Notes under the pieces: model-generated
Database searches by the model: none
What the model was told of the DNA's origin: nothing
The model's input: the letters and a program-made list of their open reading frames with translations, nothing else
Part shown: one piece after another, positions 52,193 through 63,000 of the stretch
Position numbering within the stretch: the first letter of the stretch is position 1
Layout: the number at the start of each line of letters is the position of its first letter
Program-made: the position numbers and the translations under genes
Source of the DNA: a virus
Direction: 5' to 3' (one strand)
Length of the DNA: 64,000 nucleotides
IMG/VR virus record: IMGVR_UViG_3300031787_006401
Span: 49,433-113,432 of that record

Positions 52193-55100
52193 TGAAATAT
52201 ATTAAAGAACAAAACTTACACGAAAGAAAAGTCAAAGATCGTTCGCTGATTATCAAAGGCGACGGCTCTATTGAAATTACTCCAACAAACGGAACTGTTT
52301 TAATTAACGGTGACCTGCGTGTAACAGGAAATGCAACTGGTCCTGCAAACAGTTTAACATATTATGTATCGCTAGAAGGCAATGATGCAAACGACGGACT
52401 TGGGTCAAGTTCTGATAGAGCAAAAAGAACTATTAAATCTGCTGTCGAAGCAGCACCGGTGGGTGCTACAATTCAACTAGCACCTGGCGATTACTATGAA
52501 AACAATCCTATAACATTAAAAGAGCGTCAAACTGTTAGAGGCGATAGTTTACGTAATACACAAATTTGGCCACTTAACAATCAAGATGACATCTTCTTTG
52601 TAGATAATGCTTGCTATATTTTTCAAGTTACATTCAGAGGATTGAGAGATCCGGGTTGGTGTGTAAGAATTAAGCCTGGAGCATTAGTTACTACTTCGCC
52701 ATATGTGCAAAACTGTTCTAACCTTAACGGACCTTGGCTAAACGACGGTACTGAGTTTGTTCCTTTTGAAACTGTTCAGATCGAAGGCGTTACTCCGGGT
52801 GCAAGACCAATTATCAATAATCCGGATGTTCCGCTAGGAAAGCGTGTAAACGAAACCGGTGGCGGCAATGGTATGCTTGTTGACGGTAATGAATACGATC
52901 AACGATCACTGGTGTTCTCAATGGTATGTGATGCGTTTACACAAATTGCACAAGGCGGTATTGGTTTTCATATTACCAACTTTGGTTATACACAGATTGT
53001 TAGTTGCTTTACAGTTTTTTGTCGTACGGGGTTCTTAACCACCAACGGTGGCTATCTATCAATTTCAAACTCAGTTAGCGACTTTGGTACATTTGGACTT
53101 ATTGCTGACGGATTATTTGAAGAAGTCTATACTACTGCTAGACCAGTACAAGATTATTTCTCAACAGTTGCTAGCGTTACAGTTACAAATCAAGGAGCAT
53201 CATATGTAAATGCTCCAACAGTGATAATTGATCTTCCTGAAACACCAGGTGGTGTTCAAGCAACTGCTACAGCAAGTATTGATCTTGCAACCGGAAAAGT
53301 TACATCAGTTTCTGTACAAAATGCTGGTAGCGGATATACTAGTGTTCCAAACATTGCGTTTGTTGGCGGCGGCTTTACTGTTCTAGCAGAAGCAACTGTT
53401 AACTTATCTACAAATAGAAGTATAACAGTAAACAGTTTACGAGATGTTCCTCAGGTTGGTAGTGTTATACAATTCGAAGGTGATGATACAAAATATTATA
53501 TTACCGAAACTATTACAAGTGTTCAACCGTTTATCTACGACGAATCTGTATGTCGCAGAGATGTAAGAAGAATAGTTGATGCAGTGGTTGGCGATATGGT
53601 AATGGGTACAAACTATCAAGCAATTGCTGCTGGTAGAAGTTATCTAAGATCAACATCGCAAAAAGTTTTACTAGAGCAACTAGAACCAACAATCTACGGT
53701 ATTGAAGCCGCTAGAGATGCAATGCTTGAAAGAATTCCTGATAGCGATCCTTCAAACGAAACTGCTCGTTACGAAATTATCGAACGCTTTGCAATTATTA
53801 CTAATATAATACAACAAGGTGATAGTACCAGCGCACCTGATATTGTGTACAATGATTTAGTAACTATTGATTCGGGTGTTATTGCAGCAAAAGATAATAT
53901 TGTTGCAAACAGAGACTTTATTATTGAAGAATTAACAAAGTACATTGCAGAACAATTTACAGATCTGTCTTACAATCAAGATAAGTGTGAAAGAGATGTT
54001 AGACTAATCACTGCCGCAGTAACTTATGACGTTGCACTAGGAACAAACTTTAATGCTGTAACTGCTGGAAAAGCCTATCTACGTGCAAATGCTGCAAATG
54101 TTGAATTAAAACAAAAAACACAAACATTAGACAGTTTCACTTACTTAAAGAGTCAGATTGCAGGACTAAGTGCTGTCAATACTGTTGCTACTGCTCTTTC
54201 TCGAGCAAATGCTGCAATGGACGAAATACTTGAGATTATCGAACAGGGTGATAGTACTAGTGCAGACGATCTTGTGTTTGCTTCGCCTACCGGCGGATTA
54301 GTATCAAGAACAAATGCAAAAGATCAATTAAGAGCCAACAGAGCATTTATTATTGCAGAAATTATTGCATATATTGCTGAAGAATTTCCGACACTAGTAT
54401 ATGATATTGATCGTTGTGCAAGAGATGTTGGTTACATAGTAGACGCATTATCATATGACATATTGTACGGTGGTAACAGTGGAACAAGAACCAGCGCAGA
54501 CGCATATTTTGTAGGAACAATTAATCAATTAGGCGCTGGCGAAACTACAGCAACAGTTTCTGCTTATCAACGTCTACAAAACGTAGTATTGAGTGTTGTG
54601 CAAGGTATTGCAGTAAGTGTTACAACAGGTAACACAGAATCACAGGACTTTTCCAGCGGCAATGGTACCAGTGTTGAAGGTGACACTGCAACAACATTAA
54701 TTGGATATATTATCGAAGTATTAGAAGATGGGTCAACTGCAAATCTAGTTGAAATCGAATACCCCAGTTACGTATGGGCTGCTAGTACAATACAAAGTGC
54801 TGCTAATGCAATATTTGCACAAAGAAATACTTTTGCTACAAACGTCACTGCCTACATATTAACAAATTACCCATCCTTTACATACGATAGAGAAAAATGC
54901 AAACGTGACGTTGGATTAATTGTTGATGCAGTTGCAAGAGACATGCGTCTTGGAACGAATCACAACGGAATTGTTGCAGGTAATGCATATAGAAGAGCAA
55001 CTGCTAGTGTAGTAGATGCAGAACAATTACCGGCAACAATACTAGCATTGAGATTCCTAAAATCAGAACTTGAAACTTTTGCAGCAACAAACACAACTGC

Positions 55101-56988
55101 ACTAACAAGAGTTAGAGATAGCATGGATGCACTTCTTAACATTGTTGAATACGATGTATTACCTAGCGAAGGAATGACATTTCCTGCACCAGGAACAGCA
55201 AGTCAAGCAAGAATTGACGCTGCAAGACAACTACAAGACAACAGAACGTTCTTGGTTGAAGAAACAATAGCATTTACTAATGTAAATTATCCTTCGTTAT
55301 CGTATGACGAAGATAAGTGCCGAAGAGATGCTGGTTATATAATTGACGGTGTAACACACGATTTATTATACGGTGGTAACAGAAGTACACTAATTTCTGC
55401 TAGAGCATATTTTGATGATGGTGCTTCTACTATTCTTGGACAAGAAACTGAAACTGTTGATGCACTCGAAAGATTAAGAGATGTAGCAACAGATGTTATA
55501 GAAGGTGCCGCAGTTATTAAAACTCCGGGCAACCCAGAAAGTCAGATTTTAACTCCAGGATTTGGTACATCAACTGAAAGTGCTGAATCAGCAGATCTAT
55601 TTAATATTGTAATTAATGCTATCACCGGTGGACTTGTAACAACTCCACAAAACGATGATCCTGACTATAGTTGGATTACTTCTGCTATTACAATAATTGC
55701 ATCGAACATGCTTACCGGCAGCGAAACCATACAACAGTCGGTAATTGATTATATTACAAATAACATTATTGGATTTTCGTATAACATCGAAAAGTGTGAA
55801 AGAGACACTGGTTATATTATTGATGCCGCAGTATACGACATGATGTATGGCGGAAATCTACAAACTAGACGTGCAATGGAAGCATATTATAGCAATGCTG
55901 TTATTGTAGGTCAAGAAGATATAACTGAGTTTTCATATAAACATCTAGCAAGTGTAATGAGCAATGTTTCTAGAAACATTGCAATTACACCTAGCGAAGG
56001 TGTTACACTTACACAAACACTTATTACTCCTGGCGGCAGCACAAATGCAGCCAACACATTGTCAATATTAATTAATAAAATTGCAGATGTTATAGGTGGT
56101 GCAGCATTACCAACTGAAATAGGTCATTCTTACGAAACATTAAATTCTGGAGATCTAAACAACAGACGAATAACGATACTTGCAGACTTAGACAACATCG
56201 AAGATGAAGCAATTTTTGATCTTAACTTAGAATACGGCGGCGTTTCTATTCTATCATTATTCCCGGGTGTAGTTTTTGTACTCGAAAATACTCTTGCTAG
56301 TTTGCAAAATGTAAGCACTATTTCGACAGCAGGACATGCGTTTGAATATGTAGGTGCGGGTATTACCTATAACGCTTTACCATTCTTTGGTGGCACACCA
56401 ATACAAGCAAACCAAGTTGTTGAAACTAATACAGGTAAAGTTTTCTGGACAAGTTCTGACCAAATTGGTAACTTTGAAGTAGGTAATTACTTTAATGTTA
56501 ACGCTCTTACTGGCGCTATTACACTAAATGCTAACCAACTTAACTTATCAGGTATTTCTAGTCTTGGACCATTCCAAAGAGACGGTATTCCGGTTGGAGT
56601 TACTCTAAATGAAGTTAGTGACAGTACTGATCTTATAGCCAGTACAGGTGTTGCAGCAAGTGATACTGTTCCAACACAAAATGCAGTTGTAAATTATGTT
56701 GAAAACAGATATCTTAATAAAATAACCGGCGGAACAGTTAACGGTAACGTAACAGTAGACGGATCGTTGATACTAACAAACATTAACCTAGAAGTTCAAT
56801 ACGGTGGCACTGGTGCAAGTACATTTACCATCAACGGTATCGTTTATGGCGACGGCACAGATCCGTTACAAGTAACTGACGCAGCAGGTACCAGTGATGC
56901 TACAACTTCTTATCAAATATTAACTGTAACCAGTGATGTAGATGCAACTCCAATTTGGACAGATACAATAGACGGTGGCAGTTTCTAA
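52192..56988 (+). CDS. Large tail fibre protein with pectate-lyase-like helix and Cys-Arg-Asp repeats (1598 aa)
   Basis: Residues about 55-330 form a pectin-lyase-type beta-helix-like region: YYVSLEGNDANDGLGSS, DRAKRTIKSAVEAAPVG, IQLAPGDYYENNPI and TVRGDSLRNTQI. Residues about 330-420 hold a GASYVNAPT / GSGYTSVPN beta module. From about residue 448 there are six copies, 140-160 residues apart, of a helical unit starting Y(D/N)xxxCxRD and continuing IVDA-VxxDM-x-GTN or LYGGN. The C-terminal 200 residues are fibre modules (VFWTSSDQIGNFEVGN, then YGGTGAST). It shares the helix domain, one Cys repeat and the fibre modules with the next gene, so they are paralogues. It is likely a receptor-binding or branched fibre; polysaccharide cleavage is possible but no catalytic residues are identified. 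Confidence 0.75.
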   Translation: MKYIKEQNLHERKVKDRSLIIKGDGSIEITPTNGTVLINGDLRVTGNATGPANSLTYYVSLEGNDANDGLGSSSDRAKRTIKSAVEAAPVGATIQLAPGDYYENNPITLKERQTVRGDSLRNTQIWPLNNQDDIFFVDNACYIFQVTFRGLRDPGWCVRIKPGALVTTSPYVQNCSNLNGPWLNDGTEFVPFETVQIEGVTPGARPIINNPDVPLGKRVNETGGGNGMLVDGNEYDQRSLVFSMVCDAFTQIAQGGIGFHITNFGYTQIVSCFTVFCRTGFLTTNGGYLSISNSVSDFGTFGLIADGLFEEVYTTARPVQDYFSTVASVTVTNQGASYVNAPTVIIDLPETPGGVQATATASIDLATGKVTSVSVQNAGSGYTSVPNIAFVGGGFTVLAEATVNLSTNRSITVNSLRDVPQVGSVIQFEGDDTKYYITETITSVQPFIYDESVCRRDVRRIVDAVVGDMVMGTNYQAIAAGRSYLRSTSQKVLLEQLEPTIYGIEAARDAMLERIPDSDPSNETARYEIIERFAIITNIIQQGDSTSAPDIVYNDLVTIDSGVIAAKDNIVANRDFIIEELTKYIAEQFTDLSYNQDKCERDVRLITAAVTYDVALGTNFNAVTAGKAYLRANAANVELKQKTQTLDSFTYLKSQIAGLSAVNTVATALSRANAAMDEILEIIEQGDSTSADDLVFASPTGGLVSRTNAKDQLRANRAFIIAEIIAYIAEEFPTLVYDIDRCARDVGYIVDALSYDILYGGNSGTRTSADAYFVGTINQLGAGETTATVSAYQRLQNVVLSVVQGIAVSVTTGNTESQDFSSGNGTSVEGDTATTLIGYIIEVLEDGSTANLVEIEYPSYVWAASTIQSAANAIFAQRNTFATNVTAYILTNYPSFTYDREKCKRDVGLIVDAVARDMRLGTNHNGIVAGNAYRRATASVVDAEQLPATILALRFLKSELETFAATNTTALTRVRDSMDALLNIVEYDVLPSEGMTFPAPGTASQARIDAARQLQDNRTFLVEETIAFTNVNYPSLSYDEDKCRRDAGYIIDGVTHDLLYGGNRSTLISARAYFDDGASTILGQETETVDALERLRDVATDVIEGAAVIKTPGNPESQILTPGFGTSTESAESADLFNIVINAITGGLVTTPQNDDPDYSWITSAITIIASNMLTGSETIQQSVIDYITNNIIGFSYNIEKCERDTGYIIDAAVYDMMYGGNLQTRRAMEAYYSNAVIVGQEDITEFSYKHLASVMSNVSRNIAITPSEGVTLTQTLITPGGSTNAANTLSILINKIADVIGGAALPTEIGHSYETLNSGDLNNRRITILADLDNIEDEAIFDLNLEYGGVSILSLFPGVVFVLENTLASLQNVSTISTAGHAFEYVGAGITYNALPFFGGTPIQANQVVETNTGKVFWTSSDQIGNFEVGNYFNVNALTGAITLNANQLNLSGISSLGPFQRDGIPVGVTLNEVSDSTDLIASTGVAASDTVPTQNAVVNYVENRYLNKITGGTVNGNVTVDGSLILTNINLEVQYGGTGASTFTINGIVYGDGTDPLQVTDAAGTSDATTSYQILTVTSDVDATPIWTDTIDGGSF

Positions 56989-57002
56989 AACGCTGCCACC
57001 GT
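56972..57002 (+). terminator. Terminator-like hairpin spanning the stop codon of the 1598-aa gene
   Basis: ACGGTGGCAG, 11-nt loop with the TAA stop, CTGCCACCGT (10 bp perfect), followed by ATTCTCTTTG. The T-tract is imperfect, so termination may be partial. Confidence 0.6.
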
Positions 57003-57011
57003 ATTCTCTTT

Positions 57012-57019
57012 GATAAATA
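57012..57019 (+). promoter_or_regulatory. Late promoter motif GATAAATA for the last fibre gene
   Basis: TTGATAAATAA, about 80 bases before the ATG at 57097. The leader contains a hairpin (GACC/GGTC at 57055-57065, extended by GGG/CCC at 57051-57053 and 57070-57072). Confidence 0.6.
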
Positions 57020-57096
57020 AATTTAACAATGATTACTATCATTTAACTCTGGGCGACCGTCGGTCCTGACCCGTACCTAAATAGGAGACAGCCGTA

Positions 57097-60000
57097 ATGG
57101 CAACTAAAATCAAACATAAGCGTAGTTCTGTTCCTGGCAAAAAGCCAATTGTTTCTCAAATAGAGTCGGGTGAATTAGCACTTAACACAGCAGACGGCAA
57201 AGTGTTTTTGCTAAAAGATGACAACACAGTACAAGATCTTACACAAAAAATCTTTGAAAACAATACAAGAGTTGAAGTAAACGATCCTGGCGACAGTCAA
57301 GGTACAATTACTGCTAATGTTGATGGCTCCGACAAAATGATCATCACTGATTCTACTATCAACGTTTACGAAGACGTTGACATGGAGAATGCAACTGGTA
57401 TTACATTTAGAGAACTAACTGCTTCAGGCGACGACGGTATTACACTTAAAGCACCAGACAACCTACCAAACAGTTATACATTAAAACTTCCATTTAACAA
57501 CGGTACTGTTGGTCAGGTTATTAAAACCAACGGCTTAGGACAGTTAGAATTTTCCGATGCTGATACATTTGGCGGTAATACAATTTATGTTAGTTCTGAG
57601 CAGGGAGACGACGTAAACAATGGACAAAGTGCTCCTGTTAAAACAGTTAAGCGTGCCTGCCAACTTGCTTCTGCATTGGTTTACAATGTAGATGGTACAC
57701 CAAACGGCACTAGAATTAACGTTAAAGTTGCAGTTGGCGACTATACCGAACAAAACCCTATTATCGTTCCTGATAACGTTGTTATCAAAGGTGACGGTTT
57801 AAGAGGATGTATTATTCGTCCTGCAAATGCTAACCAAGATATTCTACGTGTTCGTAACGCATGTTATTTTGGTGAATTTACTTTCCGCGACGGCGTTGAT
57901 GTAAACTTTGTTCCTCTAATAACAGCCGACTATGCTGTAGCATTTGATGACCCAGATGATATCTTTACAAGTCGTGTAGGATATACTAATCTACCAACCA
58001 CAAAGCCAACTATCACAACATCACCATACATTCAGAACTGCTCTATTATTTCGTTCTTGGGAATGAATGGCGCTAAAATTGATGGTACTAAAGTTAACTC
58101 ACCAAACGTTCCGGTAATTTCAATCGAGGCAGAAAATCCTGTAATCGGTGCAACACCTGAACAAGGTAAATCAATGGTTGCCAACGCATATACTCACATT
58201 AGTTTTGGTGGTACTGGTTGGCGTTTAACAAATGATGCTTATGCTCAGTTGGTTAGTTGCTTCCAAATCTTCTTGCTTAACGGTGTTTATTGTCAGTCAG
58301 GGGGTTATTGCTCTATCACCAACAGTGCTACTAACTTTGGTCTTTATGCTCTACGTGCTTCTGGTTTCTCTCCAAAAGCGTTCTTGTTCGATCGTGCATT
58401 TGTAGTAGGTACTGGCGTTAGTGAAGGACAACAAACATTAACTATCGTAGGTATTAATAGAGAGTCCCCTGTTGAACAATATATTATTAAATTCCGTGAT
58501 CCTGAATATAGATTAGCTCATGATAGACTAATCGAAAATAAAATAGCTATTGCTCAGGATACAGTTGACTGGATCAATGCTCAAATTGCAGGAGCAACAC
58601 CTGGAAGTTTGTGGGATGGATTTACATATAATGAGTCAAAGTGCTATAGAGATACACTATTAATTGTTGAAGCAGTCGCTAAAGACACATGGGATACTGG
58701 TAACAGATATACAAGAAGTGTTGGTCTTGCATACTATAATAAAAATCTTCAAGACAGTTCGGCGATCCTAATCAGTGGCCAAGAAGATCAAACTATTGCA
58801 GCAATTGAACAGGCAAGTGTATATGCTGCTACATATATTTCAGATCTTGATAGTACTGTAAGATCGTTTGTCGACGAAAAGTTTGATATTGTAAAAGATA
58901 TTATTGGCAATCCTGACAACGCTCCGAACCCAACCGAAGTAAGTTCCGAAGGCGACGTTACAAATAGTTTCAAACCTGCTCCTACTGCTACTGAATTTGA
59001 TGCTGCGGCAGATGTTAATGCAACAACTAATATCTTTACAATACTTGGGCACGGTTTTAGTAATGCTCAAAAAGTCATCTATGATCCCAACGGTAATTCA
59101 CCTATACGAGGACTAGATGCTGAACAAACTTATTATGTTAAGATTGTTAATAACGACGAATTTACTTTAGCCTTTGACGAAAGTCTCGACTTTAACGTAG
59201 ATGTTATTGCTACTAGTACAGGCACTCATAAAATTCTAAGTAACGTACAAGAATTTTTTGTAAATGAAATTATAAGCAGTCACCAAACTTATCAAACACT
59301 GATACTTGAATCAGGTGCTGAAAGTTATGAGTTTGTTCCAGGACGTGCTATTGTTGGTACTACTGGTGCAAACAACAACAGTGCATTTGTTTATAGTTGG
59401 GAGCCAACTGAGAGAAGACTGGTTGTTTCTGTAGAACTAGTTGCAGTAGGATCATCTACACAAAGAGTACAGTTTAACAATACCAGTATAATCACAAGCG
59501 ATCACGCAGATGTTCCAAATACTAGTATTACTGTTAACGAAGTTGCTGCGAGAACTGGGCTCGGTACTTCAACATTTTCAATAACAGGAACAGTTGACGG
59601 TGCTGCATTAACAAATCTAGTTAACCTACTTGAAAAGCAAGTTTGGTTCCACAGACCAAGTATTGTTAACAGTTCTGGACATACTTGGGAATACGCAGGT
59701 TCTGGTACAGACTATAACGCACTGCCGCAGAACGGTGGTAACACAAGAGTCGAATATGAACAGTTTTCGGAATTACCTGGAAGAGTTTACTCATCGGGTA
59801 CTAACGAACTTGGTGACTTTAAAGTTGGTAATTTTATTACAGCCTTTAACAGAACTGGTAACATTACATTCCGCAACAAAGTTACAGTAGACGAACTCGA
59901 TGTACTACGTCTTGCATTTTCTGATATTGTTATCGAAGAAATTTCTCAAAGTGTCAATCTAGGCGACGACGAAATCGGTGGCCCAACTAATAATAGATTA

Positions 60001-63000
60001 ACAACACAACTTGCTATAAGAAGTTTCCTAAGCAACAGACTAGGCGGGTTTATTGACAAAACTGTTAGTACTGCGGCTGTACCAGGCGCAATTGTTCAAC
60101 TTAACACAAACGGGCAGTTAAACGCTGAATTAATTCCTGCAACACGTCAGTTTACAAACACCACAACGGATGGTTATCTGTCAAGACTTGGACAAATTGA
60201 CGAAATACCAGCAGTCGATTTAAAAGCAGGTGACATTGCTACTGAAGAATATGAACAGATTGAATTAACCTTTGCTTCAGGTGTTACTGCCGCCGACGGT
60301 GATTTAATCCAACAAGCAGTAACTGGTGCTAGAGGTTATGCAAAAGGTTCCTATAGTTTAAGTCTTAACGTACTAGTTGCAAGTGTTGATAGAGAATTTA
60401 AAGCAGGCGATGACTCAACTGGAACTGATTTTGACACAACAAATGTTATTAGTGTTAACGGAGTAAGCACAGGACAAGCGCCAACTGTGCTAGGATCAAG
60501 CAGTGCTATCACTGACAACTTCTTCTTAAAAAGTAGTAATACTAGTCAGTTCTTGATTCTTGATCCGGACGAAACTTATACATTCACAACCGCAAGTATT
60601 TCTACTGTTGCTAGAAGTACTAACGTTGCAACTATTGTTACAACAACTAATCATAACTTAAATGCCGGTAATACTGTTCAAATTCTTTGCAACGACGATA
60701 CTACCTTTAACATAAACGGAATTGTAATTTCTGCTCCAACCGGAACTAGTTTTACAATTGCAAACACTGGTTCAACTGTAACTACAACTTCGGTAACTGG
60801 TACTGTAAGAACTATTGTAACAAGTGCAGATGGAAACGCACAAGGTGCTGTTACTGAAACACGTTATGGTGTTTTAACCAACGTAGACAATGCAAACATC
60901 ACAGGAGGCAGCGGATATGTTCCTGCACTTGGAACACAGGTTTATGAATTTATACCACTGATTAGTTTAACTGGTACAGGATCGGGTGCCATTGCAGATG
61001 TTACTGTAACCGCTGGTGCAGTTACCGACGTTGACATACGCAGAGGCGGTATTGGTTACTCTGTTGGCGACATGTTAACTATCGACAGTACCGATCTTAC
61101 TGATGGTACTAGCACTGGAAGTAGTTTTGTTATTGATGTAAGTGCAATAGAAAATAGAGCATATGTTAACATTCTTGGCGGCGAATTGTTTGTTGCATCT
61201 CCGTCATCAGTTGACTTTGTTGAAGACAATACTGCAATTACAAGTAAAATTACTGTAACATTAACCGATACAATTAGCAATAACTTCTTAGCAGGTGACA
61301 TCGGTTCTGGGGGTAACGTTGACTATGCTACCAGCAGAATTACAATCACTGCACACGGACTTACTTCAGGCAATCCAGTAACATACGACACACTCAGCAA
61401 CGTTGCAATCGGCGGCCTGCTAAACGGTAGTGTTTATTATGCTAAACGTATTAGCGATAACATCATTGAATTATACAATGACTATTCTTTACTAAGTAAG
61501 GTATCTTTCCTAAGTACACCAGCAAACAACAATCACAATCTTACAAGATTTCAAGTTAACATAACTGACAACAGTGTAATTGTGCCTGCACACGGTCTAG
61601 TCACTGGAGATGCTGTTAGAGTTGTAGGAAGCACACTCTTTGAAATCAACAGTGATGTAGTAACAAGTGGAAGTAGATTCTTTGTTGGATCTGTAACTAC
61701 TAACTCGTTCACTCTGCACGACCTACGTTCGAATGCATTAAGCAGCATCAATGGTCTTGTTACTAGTGCAAGAAACATAACTGCTACAGGATCTGGTTCT
61801 GCAGATTTTATTGCAAACAATGTTCGAGTTAGCAGTGTAGTAAACACAAGCTCAAGCGAAAAAACAAACTGGAACAGTCTTGCAGTAACAAACATTGACG
61901 CAAGCAATATCATTTCTGGTACAGTTTCGCCAACAAGACTTGCGTCGAGCGGTACTGCAAACACCGACACATTCCTAAGAGGCGATAGCAGTTATCAAAC
62001 TGTTGTTCAATCTATTAAAAAAGCAAATACCACAGACAATCCGATAACACTTACCGGTTCAAATGTTGCTGGAGAATTTTACGGAGATCCAGTAAACATT
62101 GGAATCTCCAATGTTAATTTAGATGTAGGACAAACTTATTCTACACTAGGTGTTGTAAGATTCTTACAAACACAATTTGATGTTGATAGCAGCGGCACAG
62201 GACAGGTGTTTATCAAAGACGGAGTTGTTGATGCAGGAACACTAGATGGTCTTGATAGTTCTTATTTCTTAAACCCAGCAAACTTAACTAGTGCTGTACC
62301 GGTTTCAAGAGGTGGTACAAACTTAACTACTTACGCAGTTGGCGATATGCTTTTTGCAACATCGTCTGGTACACTGAACACACTAAACATCGGTAGAAAC
62401 AAAAATATTCTAAGGTCGAGCGGTACTGCACCGGAGTGGGTTAATGCTCTTGATATCTCTGAAGGACTTGATGTAGGCAGTGCAACACTAGCATCGCTGA
62501 GTACTGGCACAGGGCAAATTTATAATGCTAATGTTACCACACTAGAACTTGGCAGTGATGCCGAAAATGTAAAAATTGGTAAGAGTACAAGCACAAGAAG
62601 CATTACTTCTTTTGTTGCAAATTACAATGCAACAATCAGTCAAAACGTAGTAGTTAACCTAGAATCCTTTACTAAACTAACAAACAGCGGAGTACTAACT
62701 GGCGGCAAAGAAGTACCAATGGCCAACACCAGCGGCATAATTGCTGGTATGATTGTGACTGGAAGCGGCTCTATTCCTGTAAACACAACTGTTAGTGGCG
62801 TAACTGATGAATACATTTATTTTAGTAATGTTACAACCGGTACAATAACCAGCGGTACAACTCTAACATTTACTTATACACCTCTTGCATTGGGCATTCG
62901 TGCAGGCGACACTGTTAATATTGCTAGCAGTACTGTAACTAACCTAGATGGTAGTTGGCCAGTGATCGGTGCAACTGCGAATGCAACATCGTTTACAATT

